64,000 nt of DNA from an uncultured Pseudomonadota bacterium (lineage in GTDB: Bacteria > Pseudomonadota > Gammaproteobacteria > Steroidobacterales > Steroidobacteraceae), in NCBI GenBank assembly GCA_903868595.1, contig CAIPVV010000053.1, positions 62,001 to 126,000 on the forward strand, written 5' to 3'. The translations under genes were made by a program, and so were the position numbers. Positions within the stretch are counted from its first letter, which is position 1; every line of letters starts with the position of its first letter. The notes beneath the pieces were generated by a model that ran no database searches, was not told where the DNA came from, and saw only the letters and a list, made by a program, of their open reading frames with translations. Of this stretch, positions 1 through 9,826 are shown piece by piece.

Positions 1-114
1 TTCAGCGCGGCGGCGGTTGACCACTTCGGCGATGTTTCGCCAATTGGGGAGATTGGAGACGCTCGTGCCGCCGAACTTCAGCACGATCCAGGGCGTCTGG
101 GCCCGATCACTCAT
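1..114 (-). CDS. Aspartokinase, N-terminal end only (runs off the window)
   Basis: Only the first 38 codons lie in the window, read leftward from an ATG at 114. The translation holds the KFGGTSV signature of aspartate kinases near residue 13, the ATP-binding start of the amino-acid kinase fold. Aspartokinase phosphorylates L-aspartate in the first step towards lysine, threonine and methionine. The sequence after the motif (SNLPNWRNIAEVVNRR) resembles the aspartokinase/diaminopimelate decarboxylase fusion of Xanthomonadales-type bacteria, but the fusion cannot be seen here. A small acidic protein gene lies 21 bases upstream on the same strand, so the two may be co-transcribed. Confidence 0.85.
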   Translation of the reverse strand, partial: MSDRAQTPWIVLKFGGTSVSNLPNWRNIAEVVNRRRAE

Positions 115-135
115 GGTTGAACCCTATCCGCCGAA

Positions 136-354
136 TCAAATGTCTAGATCGTCAAAGTCCAGGAGATCCTTCTCGAGTTTGCGGTCCGCCAGGACCTCCT
201 CGAGTTTGCTCCAGGCCGCCTTGCCCGTTTTTTTCCCCTTATCGCGGGCGCGCTTATCCACCTTGTCGAGGATGCGGTCGTAGTCGTTGCCGTCTTCCTG
301 CTCAACAAGGAACTCTTCGTCGAGGTCAAACCGCTCGTTTTCGCGTTCAGGCAT
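136..354 (-). CDS. Small acidic protein, possibly PA3496-like
   Basis: A 72-residue highly charged protein with no signal peptide. The N-terminal half is acidic (PERENERFDLDEEFL), the middle is lysine and arginine rich (KVDKRARDKGKK), and the end is acidic again (LLDFDDLDI). The tail pattern of an RKLEKDLLDFDD type recalls small PA3496-family proteins, described as putative envelope-integrity proteins; that assignment is tentative. It sits just upstream of aspartokinase on the same strand. No function can be assigned from sequence alone. Confidence 0.65.
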   Translation of the reverse strand: MPERENERFDLDEEFLVEQEDGNDYDRILDKVDKRARDKGKKTGKAAWSKLEEVLADRKLEKDLLDFDDLDI

Positions 355-508
355 CTGGCTTACGAATCAGTCAAAAGTTAGTGAAATCAAATTCTTATGG
401 GCAAGCTAGGCTCGCGCAAGCGGCGAACTATAACGAATCTGCGCGCCGGTTCAACCCGGCGTCGCCGAAATCGCACCGAAAGACCAGGTCCGGGCCCGTC
501 CGTCCCGC

Positions 509-1537
509 CTAGCGGGCCTGCGCACTGGGGGGCGCCACGGGCCCTACGGGGGCTCCGGCGGGGGCCTGCTGCGCCGCGGGCACGGCCACCGGGGCATCCG
601 GCCTATCCGCTGCCAGGCCCACGACGACCGGCATGCCGCGCGCCTTGCGCAGTTCCGCGCGTGCCAGGTCCCAGTGGATCGCAACCACCGTATCCCCCAG
701 CGCCTGCTCCAGCATGCCCTCGAACTGCTGCACATCCGGCTCCACCGTCTGCCCCTCGGCATTCACCGGCGGGTGCGCCTCCAGGATCAGCGCGCCGTTG
801 ACCCAGGCCAGCTTCAGCGGCTCGTTCACCAGATACACCGGCGTGCCGACGGGGACGAGCGGGAACAGCGCCTCGATATCCTCCGGGTACATGCGGATGC
901 AGCCGTGGGTCACCGCCATGCCGACGGCGATCGGGTTGTTGGTCCCATGGATCAGATAATCGCCCGGCTTGAGGTCCAGGCGCATCGCATAGAGCCCCAG
1001 CGGATTGTCGGGTCCCGCCGGTACCACCGCGGGCAGCGGGTCACCATTGGCAATGTGTTCCTTGCGCACGGATTCCGGCGGATTCCAGGTCGGGCGCTCC
1101 TTCTTGGAGAGGATCTTGGTCTTGCCCAGCGGCGTGTGCCAATCCATCTTGCCGATGCTCACCGGGTAGGTGATGACCACGGCCTTCTGGCCCGGCTTGG
1201 TCTTGGGGTAATAGTAGAGGCGATGCTCGGGCAGGTTCACGACGATGCCGTCGCGCGGGCCGCTGGGCAGCACCCGCTCGCCGGGGATGACGACGTCCTG
1301 GCCAGCGCCCGGCAGCCACGGGTCCATGCCCGGGTTCACCCGCACGATCTCCTCCGAACCCAGGCTGAATCGCCGCGCGATGTCGTACAGCGTGTCCTGG
1401 TAGGTGGTGACCACGCGCTCCTCGCGACCAAAGAGCGCCGTGCCGCCCTCGGCCAGCTCGTAGACCGTCGCCTGTGCGCTGCCCGCAGCGCCTGCGGCCA
1501 GCGCCGCCAGCAGATATCGCCCGATGCTGTATGTCAT
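509..1537 (-). CDS. L,D-transpeptidase of the YkuD family with LysM-like region
   Basis: About 342 residues. L,D-transpeptidases of this family form 3-3 peptidoglycan cross-links or attach proteins to the wall, in the periplasm. I chose the ATG at 1537 because it gives a normal signal peptide (TYSIGRYLLAALAAGAAGSA); the longer reading frame would overlap the divergent gene at 1614. A LysM-like stretch covers about residues 40-90, followed by the YkuD core. The catalytic HxxTNNP and THGCIRM motifs are intact, including the Cys nucleophile. The C-terminus is a proline- and alanine-rich tail. It is divergent from the MaoC-type gene. Confidence 0.93.
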   Translation of the reverse strand: MTYSIGRYLLAALAAGAAGSAQATVYELAEGGTALFGREERVVTTYQDTLYDIARRFSLGSEEIVRVNPGMDPWLPGAGQDVVIPGERVLPSGPRDGIVVNLPEHRLYYYPKTKPGQKAVVITYPVSIGKMDWHTPLGKTKILSKKERPTWNPPESVRKEHIANGDPLPAVVPAGPDNPLGLYAMRLDLKPGDYLIHGTNNPIAVGMAVTHGCIRMYPEDIEALFPLVPVGTPVYLVNEPLKLAWVNGALILEAHPPVNAEGQTVEPDVQQFEGMLEQALGDTVVAIHWDLARAELRKARGMPVVVGLAADRPDAPVAVPAAQQAPAGAPVGPVAPPSAQAR

Positions 1538-1613
1538 GACCGGATGTAAGCCCATCGGACCCGGCAGATCAAGCCATTTGCCTGCCTGCAGCCTGATCGC
1601 TAGGCTGCGACGC

Positions 1614-2078
1614 ATGAAGATCAACGAATTGTCCTCCCTCGTCGGCCGCGAGCTGGCCCCCAGCGACTGGATCACCGTCGATCAGGCGCGCATCGATGCC
1701 TTTGCGGCCTGTACCGACGACCACCAGTTCATTCACACCGATCCGGAGCGCTCGCGGCGCGAATCCCCCTACGGGACGACGATCGCGCATGGCTTTCTAT
1801 CGCTCTCGCTGCTGGCGGCGCACCGCCCTGCCGACTTCCCCGTGCTGGAGGACTTGGGCCTGACGGTCAACTACGGGCTGGACCGCCTGCGCTTTCTGGC
1901 CCCCGTGCCGGCGGGCTCGCGCGTACGGCTGCTGACACGGGTGCTGGAGGCGCAGCCCAAGGGCCCGGGCCGCCTGCTCGTCAAGCAGGAGAAAACGATG
2001 CAGATCGAGGGGAGTGAGAAGCCGGCCTACATCGCCGAGCAGCTGACGCTGTTTGTGTCGCGGGACGTCGCGGGCTAG
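1614..2078 (+). CDS. MaoC-family (R)-specific enoyl-CoA hydratase-like protein
   Basis: A 154-residue hot-dog-fold protein. The region DHQFIHTDPERSRRESPYG followed by TTIAHGFLSLSLL is the MaoC/NodN/PhaJ signature, with the hydratase Asp and His in place. Family members hydrate enoyl-CoA to (R)-3-hydroxyacyl-CoA in lipid or polyhydroxyalkanoate metabolism. The ATG at 1614 starts directly with the domain and avoids overlap with the divergent transpeptidase. No fatty-acid genes adjoin it, so the actual substrate is unknown. Confidence 0.9.
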   Translation: MKINELSSLVGRELAPSDWITVDQARIDAFAACTDDHQFIHTDPERSRRESPYGTTIAHGFLSLSLLAAHRPADFPVLEDLGLTVNYGLDRLRFLAPVPAGSRVRLLTRVLEAQPKGPGRLLVKQEKTMQIEGSEKPAYIAEQLTLFVSRDVAG

Positions 2079-2126
2079 GGCCACCGGCCTACGGTGCCGG
2101 GGACGCGGGTGCGTGACGGCACCCTG

Positions 2127-3897
<1,771 letters not shown>

Positions 3898-3906
3898 GGC
3901 GACGGG

Positions 3907-4092
3907 TTAGCCCTGGCCGCCGTCGGCCGCGGCGCCTTCGGCGCTGGCAACAATGCTCTTCCAGGTCACGGAGTGGCCATTGCGGCGGCCCTTCTCGACC
4001 AGCTTCAATCCCTCCGCATCTATGGTCAGCGTGTAGGCCTTCTCCTCGATGAGAATTTCGCGCTTGAGCGGACGGTCCAGCTTTGTCGTCAT
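3907..4092 (-). CDS. Conserved small hypothetical protein
   Basis: 61 residues, soluble, no signal peptide. The motif IDAEGLKLVEKGRRNGHSVTWKS resembles short conserved proteins of unknown function in proteobacteria, probably a small beta-sheet protein. The stop is 9 bases before the lipocalin start, so it is likely the first gene of a small leftward operon with the lipocalin and perhaps pobA. No function is offered. Confidence 0.65.
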   Translation of the reverse strand: MTTKLDRPLKREILIEEKAYTLTIDAEGLKLVEKGRRNGHSVTWKSIVASAEGAAADGGQG

Positions 4093-4649
4093 ATGAGGGA
4101 CACCCCTTTGAGGCTTAAGATTCTTCGTCCGGCGGGCGCCAGACGGGGGGCAGAGATTACCACAGTGGCTTTCCCCGGGGGCCGGCGGGCGCGACGGGCT
4201 TGGCTGCGCTGCGGCATTTTACCCGCCGATGGGCCTGGCGGGGGCGTGGGCAGCAGCGCCGCGTCCACCGGGGCGATCCGGCCGTCCCGGACCTTGACCC
4301 GCTCCGCGATCAGGACCGTGGAGCGGGTATCCCACGGCGCCCCGCAGCGCCGCCTCCACGGCGGGGCGCCGGTCGGCAACGGCGCGGGGGGCGCTCCCGC
4401 GCCGGCCAGCGCGCCGAGGGCCAGGACGCCGGCCGTGGCCACCACCGCCAATCGCAGGGTCTCAGGAACTCATCAGAGCTCCTGCCGTAAAGCTTGCGCT
4501 GTCGTGCCTGCACGGCAACCAAGCGCGAGCCGAGTGAACAGGATTCGCAGCACCCGGTCCACCCGTGGCGGCCGCGGATTGATTCGTTGCCGCCACGGGG
4601 GTAGCCGCCTAGACTTCGCTTTATCTTTGGCCTCCGCAGTCCTCCCCTC
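4093..4649. other. Gene-poor stretch upstream of folE
   Basis: No gene I can support. A leftward frame (4089-4451) opens with a TTG and reads like a signal peptide followed by proline- and arginine-rich sequence. An ATG just upstream (4472) is in another frame and stops after three codons, so this may be a decayed secreted-protein gene or chance. The promoter for folE should lie at the right end. Confidence 0.4.
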
Positions 4650-5339
4650 ATGAGCGAATCCGCCACACCGATCTCCACCGTCATTCGCGCGCGTATCGCC
4701 AAGGCCAAGCAGCGCTTCCATGCGAACGACAATATCGCCGCGTTCCTGGAGCCGGGTGACCTGGAACTGCTGATCAATGAGGTGGAGGGCAAGTTCAAAG
4801 GCGTCCTGGACAGCCTGGTGATCGACACGGACAGCGATCACAACACCCAGGACACCGCACGGCGCGTCGCCAAAATGTACCTGACCGAGATCTTCCGGGG
4901 CCGCTACCGCGAGGCGCCGCCGGTCACGGAGTTTCCCAACGCCGAGCGGCTCAACGAACTGATGATCGTCGGTCCGATCACCGTGCGCAGCGCCTGCAGC
5001 CACCATTTCTGCCCGATCATGGGACGCCTGTGGGTCGGCGTGATGCCGAACGAGCATTCCAACCTGATCGGCTTGTCCAAGTACGCGCGCCTGGCGGAGT
5101 GGATCATGAGCCGGCCGCAGATTCAGGAGGAAGCCATCACGCAGATGGCCGAGTTGCTCATGAACAAGGTCAGCCCGGACGGGCTGGCCGTCGTGATGGA
5201 GGCAGATCACTTCTGCATGCACTGGCGCGGCGTGCGCGACGCCGGCGCCAAGATGGTCAACAGCGTGATGCGCGGCTCGTTCCTGAAGAACGCACAGCTG
5301 CGCCGTGAATTCCTCTCGCTCATCAACCTCAAGGACTGA
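4650..5339 (+). CDS. folE: GTP cyclohydrolase I
   Basis: 229 residues. It converts GTP to 7,8-dihydroneopterin triphosphate, the first step of tetrahydrofolate and pterin synthesis, as a cytoplasmic homodecamer. The zinc and catalytic segments are intact: RSACSHHFCPIMGR, the PNEHSNLIGLSKYARL stretch and the HFCMHWRGV motif. About 50 extra N-terminal residues precede the core, within the family range. A BLUF photoreceptor gene starts 7 bases after the stop, so the two are almost certainly co-transcribed. Confidence 0.95.
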   Translation: MSESATPISTVIRARIAKAKQRFHANDNIAAFLEPGDLELLINEVEGKFKGVLDSLVIDTDSDHNTQDTARRVAKMYLTEIFRGRYREAPPVTEFPNAERLNELMIVGPITVRSACSHHFCPIMGRLWVGVMPNEHSNLIGLSKYARLAEWIMSRPQIQEEAITQMAELLMNKVSPDGLAVVMEADHFCMHWRGVRDAGAKMVNSVMRGSFLKNAQLRREFLSLINLKD

Positions 5340-5346
5340 TGCCGCC

Positions 5347-5775
5347 ATGCTCGTTCGCCTGCTCTACGCAAGTCGTGCCGCCACGTCCCTCACGACCACG
5401 GTCGTCGACTCGATCCTCGCCCAGTCACGGCGCAACAACACCGATCGCGGCATCACCGGCATCCTCTGCTACAGCGATGACATCTTCCTGCAGGCGCTGG
5501 AAGGCAGCCGCGATGAAGTGTGCGAGACGTTCAACGCCATCGTGCGCGACCCGCGCCATGCCAACGTCCGCATCTTGAACTTCGAGGAGATCGGGGAGCG
5601 GCGCTTCGGCGGCTGGACAATGGGCCAGGTGAACATCGCCAAGGTCAACCCGAGCCTGTTGCTCAAGTACGCCGAGAAGCCGGTGCTGAACCCCTTCTCC
5701 TGCTCCGGCCGCGCCTCGATGGCGTTGCTGGAGGAACTGATGGCGACCGCCTCGGTGCTGGGCCGCGCGGGGTAA
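5347..5775 (+). CDS. BLUF-domain blue-light sensor
   Basis: 142 residues, a single BLUF domain with a short C-terminal helix. BLUF domains bind FAD and signal blue light through a tyrosine-glutamine hydrogen-bond switch. All key positions are present with the spacing of AppA: Tyr7, Asn31, Gln49 (FLQALEG), Trp90 and Met92 (GGWTMG). No output domain (EAL, GGDEF, cyclase) is attached, so it must act through a partner protein. The gene follows folE by 7 bases. Identification rests on residue spacing and overall fold pattern. Confidence 0.93.
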   Translation: MLVRLLYASRAATSLTTTVVDSILAQSRRNNTDRGITGILCYSDDIFLQALEGSRDEVCETFNAIVRDPRHANVRILNFEEIGERRFGGWTMGQVNIAKVNPSLLLKYAEKPVLNPFSCSGRASMALLEELMATASVLGRAG

Positions 5776-5798
5776 ATCCACGGCGCGCAAGCCCCCCC

Positions 5799-6782
5799 CT
5801 AGTTGAGCGGGATCGCCACCGCCTTGTACGGCCGCTCCGGCGGCGGCGGCGGGCCATTGGGGGAACGCATCAGGGCACCCAACTGCCCCTCCAGCGCGTA
5901 GGCCACAGGACCCACCGGCGTCACCGACACCAGGCCATCGAAGCCCGCCTTGACGGTCGACACACTGCCGATGTTCTCCCACAGCACGACCTTCACGACG
6001 AGACCGTTGGCATCGGTGGAGATCAGCGTGTCCTTGCCGATCGCGCGCATGCCATCCGGACGGGTGATCTGGCGCGTAAGCTTGATGGGCGCGACCTCGC
6101 CGGCCTGGCCATCCTTGCCCACCGGCACGGCGAACAGCTTGCTCGTGGAGAGCGTATTCACGACCACCCGGTCACCCAGCAGCGTGATGCCGTCCAGCAC
6201 GCCGCCAGCCGGCCCGAACGCGCCCTGCCCCGCCCAGACCTCCAACTGCTTGCCGCCCTTGGGCAGTCGCAGGACCTGCATCCCCGGGGTATCGGTCGCA
6301 TAGACCGTGCCATCGGCCGCGGTCACGATGTCATTGCACATGCCGCCCGGCGGGAATGGGTAGCGGCCCGTGGGTGCCCCGCTCTTCAGGTTGAAGCGGT
6401 GCAGGGCGCTCGGCGCCGGCGAAGCGCCGGGTGCGCCACCCAAGACATTGCTGCAGACCCACAGCGTGTTGCGCTTGGCATCCGCGTAGACGCCGAAGAC
6501 CTGGTTGATCCCGCCGCTGCCGGCCGGGATGAACACCTCTGCCGTGGCGCTGCCGGGCTTGGCCCGGTACACCTGCCCCGTGCCGATGCTACCGATGTAG
6601 ACGGCGCCATCGGGCGTAGAGGTCAGGCTCTCCGGGAAGATCCCGGTGCCCGGGACGGAAATCTCGGCGGGCGGCGCAGGCGCTGCGGGCGGCCTGGCGG
6701 CCACGACGAGGGACGTGCCGAAGCTCGAGGCGACGGCGCCCAGCACCCGCCAGACGGTGCGGTGGTGAAATTTCAATGACAT
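5799..6782 (-). CDS. Secreted SMP-30/NHL-type beta-propeller protein
   Basis: 327 residues from the ATG at 6782. An N-terminal hydrophobic segment (about residues 10-30) looks like a signal peptide. The rest has repeated blades such as ESLTSTPDGAVYIGS, FGVYADAKRNTLWVCSN and DIVTAADGTVYATDT, the pattern of SMP-30/gluconolactonase/LRE and NHL propellers. Members are lactonases or binding proteins; conserved metal ligands cannot be assigned by eye, so enzymatic activity is open. It converges on the BLUF gene with a 23-base gap. Confidence 0.8.
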   Translation of the reverse strand: MSLKFHHRTVWRVLGAVASSFGTSLVVAARPPAAPAPPAEISVPGTGIFPESLTSTPDGAVYIGSIGTGQVYRAKPGSATAEVFIPAGSGGINQVFGVYADAKRNTLWVCSNVLGGAPGASPAPSALHRFNLKSGAPTGRYPFPPGGMCNDIVTAADGTVYATDTPGMQVLRLPKGGKQLEVWAGQGAFGPAGGVLDGITLLGDRVVVNTLSTSKLFAVPVGKDGQAGEVAPIKLTRQITRPDGMRAIGKDTLISTDANGLVVKVVLWENIGSVSTVKAGFDGLVSVTPVGPVAYALEGQLGALMRSPNGPPPPPERPYKAVAIPLN

Positions 6783-7030
6783 GTCGTCCCCCCTTGAGGA
6801 TGGCTTTAGCGTACTCCGCCCGCCAGGTTGCAGGCGCAACAGTCAGCCGGGAAATGCTACACCCGTACGCCGTCCCGGCGCGCCCGCCGGTGGCTGCGGA
6901 TTCCCCGTAAGGCAGCGCACCGGATTGGCCGTTGCATTCAGGAGGTATTCATCCCGGCAGATAGACCATGGCGGCGAACCATCTGCTAAACTCGCGACGT
7001 TTTTTCCAACGGTTACTGGGGGATCACAGA

Positions 7031-7510
7031 ATGAAGCGTTTGATCAGCATTGGCCTTGCCGCAGCCCTTTCCGTCGCCAGCTTCCATGCAGTGGCCGCGG
7101 AAGGCCCGCCGTCGCCTGAGGACCAGGCCAAGGCGTCGGTTGAGACCCGCCAGGGTCTGTTCAAGGTGATGGCCTTCAGCTACCGCCCGGTCGGCGGCAT
7201 GCTCCGCAACCAGACTCCGTTCGATGCCGCCGCCGCGCAGAAGGCCGCCGAGCGCGTTGTCGAGCTGGGCGCTTTCATCCCCGATGTTTTCACGGCTGAT
7301 ACCCGCAAGTTCCCGGCGATCAAGACGGCGGCACTGGAAGGCATCTGGGGGAGCCAGGCCGACTTCAAGGTCAAGGCCGATGACCTCGTGAAGGCCGCCA
7401 CGGTGATGGTTGCTGCCGCCAAGACGGGCGACAAGGATGCCACGCTGAAGGCTGCCGGTGCCGTGGGCAAGGCCTGCGGTGGTTGCCACGACCAGTACCG
7501 CGCGAAGTAA
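7031..7510 (+). CDS. Cytochrome c' (c-type, four-helix)
   Basis: 159 residues. A signal peptide (KRLISIGLAAALSVASFHAVAA) precedes a helical domain with RQGLFKVMAFSYRPVGGML and a C-terminal CGGCHDQYR heme site. The heme motif at the extreme C-terminus is diagnostic of cytochrome c', periplasmic high-spin hemoproteins linked to NO or CO binding and electron transfer. The ATG at 7031 is preferred over the upstream one because it gives the signal peptide. It converges on a cytochrome b561-type gene, a common genomic partner. Confidence 0.93.
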   Translation: MKRLISIGLAAALSVASFHAVAAEGPPSPEDQAKASVETRQGLFKVMAFSYRPVGGMLRNQTPFDAAAAQKAAERVVELGAFIPDVFTADTRKFPAIKTAALEGIWGSQADFKVKADDLVKAATVMVAAAKTGDKDATLKAAGAVGKACGGCHDQYRAK

Positions 7511-7602
7511 TTCGCCCGACGGGTGGGCTACGGCTTGCCGGGAGGATTCACTCACGGCGAGCCGGCCGCTCTAGCGCGGCCTCTGGACGCCCCCAAACCG
7601 AC

Positions 7603-8292
7603 TCAGTAGTCGATCGCCGCCGGCGGCGGCGCGCTGTGCACGAGCCAGTAGACGGCTCCCGCGCAGACCAGGGCGACAATCAGCGCCTTGATTAATTCAG
7701 ACCCGCGTATCGCCTCGTGCGCTGGTACCAGGCTGGCCGGCTTGTAGCCGTTGACCATCGGCGTGACCAGGTCCTGCTTCTTGTAGAAGCGGTAGAACAG
7801 GATCGCCGCGATGTGCAGCCAGATCACCGTCGCCAGGATGTTGAAGTTGATGTGGTGCAGGGAGGTGAGCTTGGAGGCCAGCGCGGTGCTGACGGCCGGG
7901 TTGTAGGGTCCCGCCCAGGCGATGTCATCGGTAGTGAACAACCCGCTGAAGGCCTGAAGTCCCACCAACACCAGTATCACCACCACCATGACCGCACCGG
8001 CCGGGTTGTGGCCAATGGACGGCGTGGAGTCGGCCTTGAGAATCTTGCCCAGGTAACCGAAGAGCTTTCCCGGCCCGGGCAGGAAGCCCCCGAAGCGCGC
8101 ATGCTTGGGCCCGATAAAGCCCCAGATAATCCGAAACAACAGCAGGCCGATTACCGTATAGCCCAGATAGAAGTGGTAGGGCATCCACTCGAACCCGGCC
8201 TTCCCCGTCAGGTACAGGCCGAGGATGCTCAACACGAGCAACCAGTGAAATGCCCGCAGGGGCAGGTCCCAAACCAGGCGCTTATCCGCCAT
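7603..8292 (-). CDS. Cytochrome b561-like di-heme membrane protein
   Basis: 229 residues with at least four hydrophobic helices. Opening WDLPLRAFHWLLVLSIL supplies an axial histidine; further candidate heme histidines are in YHFYLGYTVIG, LHHINFNILA and VIWLHIAAILFYRF. This is the Ni-Fe-hydrogenase-type cytochrome b family, which moves electrons between quinones and periplasmic c-type cytochromes. It faces the cytochrome c' gene tail to tail with about 90 bases between, so they could be functional partners although not one operon. Confidence 0.88.
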   Translation of the reverse strand: MADKRLVWDLPLRAFHWLLVLSILGLYLTGKAGFEWMPYHFYLGYTVIGLLLFRIIWGFIGPKHARFGGFLPGPGKLFGYLGKILKADSTPSIGHNPAGAVMVVVILVLVGLQAFSGLFTTDDIAWAGPYNPAVSTALASKLTSLHHINFNILATVIWLHIAAILFYRFYKKQDLVTPMVNGYKPASLVPAHEAIRGSELIKALIVALVCAGAVYWLVHSAPPPAAIDY

Positions 8293-8328
8293 GCGTCAAA
8301 CCTCGAAGTACAGAAGTAGGACGGCAGT

Positions 8329-9822
8329 TTAACGCTGTGCGGTCACCTTTGAACCCATGAGTTCTTGCAGAAGGTTGGCCGTGGCTTGGTTGACGGTCAC
8401 GCCCTGTCCGCCGCGCCCCTGCCCGCCGGCCTTGCCGAGCGCGTAATCCAGCGCCGTGAGGCCCTTGGAGTCCGTGAGTTCCAGATTCGCCTTGTTGGCA
8501 ACCAGGAACTTGACAACGTCGTCGTAGCCCCAGAAGGCTGCCCCATGCAGCGCTCCGCGGCCTTGCTTGTCCTGCAGGTTCACCTCGCCGCCGGCGGCCA
8601 GCAGGAGCCTCAAGCTCTCGATCAGCTCGGGCTGGGTCTTCAGCGACCCACGCGTGTCGATGTTGGTTGAGCCCACGCCCGCGGCGGCCATCACCGAGCT
8701 GATGCCCTGCGCCTGCGGCAGGTTGGGGTTCGCGCCATGGGCCAGCAGTAACTTGATGGCTGCCACATCGCCCGCCTTGGCCGCGCGGATGAGCGGGGTC
8801 GTGCCGATCGAAAGCATTGTGTCGGCACCGCGGTCGGCCCCCACCGCACGGTATGGCGGCAGCAGCTTGAGCTGCAGGTTCGGGTTCGCACCGGCCTTCA
8901 GCAGCAGGTCGATCATCTGCAGACTGGTCGTCTTGTCCAGCGACGGCAGGTCGGCGCGACCGCCGCGCGGGATGGTGTTCAGGTCCACCGCGCAGTACAG
9001 CGCGGTGCGACCCCACCAATCCCACAGGTTGGGATTCGCACCCTTGGAGAGCAGGTAAGCAGCCGTGTCGAAGTAGAAGTTGTTGACTGCGAGGATCAGC
9101 GGGGTCACGCCTTCCGGGTCCGTGTAGTCGACCCTGGCGCCCTTCTCAACCAGTGCCTTGGCGCATTCCAGGCAGCCCTGGCGCGCTGCGAACATCAGCG
9201 CCGTAAAGCCGCCGGCAGGCCGGTACTGGGCGCGAGGCTCGCCGCTGACCTGGCGCTGGCTCTCGTTGACTAGCGTGGACACATTGACGTTTGCACCGTG
9301 CGCGAGCAGCTCGCGTACCATCGCGGGCTGAGCCTCGGCGGCAGCCCACATGAGCGGCGTCTGGCCCCGCAGCTTCTCCGCCGCATTGACCTTGGCGCCC
9401 TTGCTGATGAGCAGCCGCGCCGCCGCCACGTTGCTGGTACGCGCAATGACCATCAGCGCCGTCTGCCCCATTGCATTGGTTGAATCAGCGTCCGCACCCG
9501 CCTTCAGCAGGCTGCGCAGCACCGCCAGGTCGCCCATCACCGCGGCCTCCGACATGGGGGTCGCCCCCAGGTCGTTGGCGGCGCGCACGTTGGCCTTGGC
9601 CTTGATCAGGGCATCGACCAGCGCCGCATCATCGTTGTGCACGGCCCATTGCAGCGCCGTGCTGCCGTCGTCGCTGACGGCGTTGACATCGGCGCCCTTG
9701 GCGATGAGCGCTCGCACGCCCGCCGCGTCTTTGGCCTGAGCAGCCGCGACGATCGAGGCGTCGGCGGCGAGGGCCGAGGCCGTGTTAAGCAGCATCGCAG
9801 CCGAGATTATCCAGGCTCTCAC
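8329..9822 (-). CDS. Exported ankyrin-repeat protein
   Basis: 497 residues. A signal peptide (RAWIISAAMLLNTASALA) is followed by roughly ten ankyrin repeats, each with the TALMxAA...LLxxGAxVN pattern, covering nearly the whole protein. Two repeats carry insertions of 20-40 residues. Ankyrin repeats mediate protein-protein contacts. The gene starts 4 bases after the DUF1552 stop and is the last of a four-gene operon, so it probably serves the same envelope or periplasmic process. Specific partners are unknown. Confidence 0.9.
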   Translation of the reverse strand: MRAWIISAAMLLNTASALAADASIVAAAQAKDAAGVRALIAKGADVNAVSDDGSTALQWAVHNDDAALVDALIKAKANVRAANDLGATPMSEAAVMGDLAVLRSLLKAGADADSTNAMGQTALMVIARTSNVAAARLLISKGAKVNAAEKLRGQTPLMWAAAEAQPAMVRELLAHGANVNVSTLVNESQRQVSGEPRAQYRPAGGFTALMFAARQGCLECAKALVEKGARVDYTDPEGVTPLILAVNNFYFDTAAYLLSKGANPNLWDWWGRTALYCAVDLNTIPRGGRADLPSLDKTTSLQMIDLLLKAGANPNLQLKLLPPYRAVGADRGADTMLSIGTTPLIRAAKAGDVAAIKLLLAHGANPNLPQAQGISSVMAAAGVGSTNIDTRGSLKTQPELIESLRLLLAAGGEVNLQDKQGRGALHGAAFWGYDDVVKFLVANKANLELTDSKGLTALDYALGKAGGQGRGGQGVTVNQATANLLQELMGSKVTAQR

Positions 9823-9826
9823 TGCT

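Noticed and set aside
440-470. GGTTCAACCC resembling a tRNA T-loop
   Set aside because: No acceptor stem or anticodon arm around it; it is a chance match upstream of the transpeptidase stop.
4089-4451. Leftward TTG-started frame with a signal-like start
   Set aside because: No conserved motif, poor composition and no ribosome-binding site; kept only as a note on the gap.
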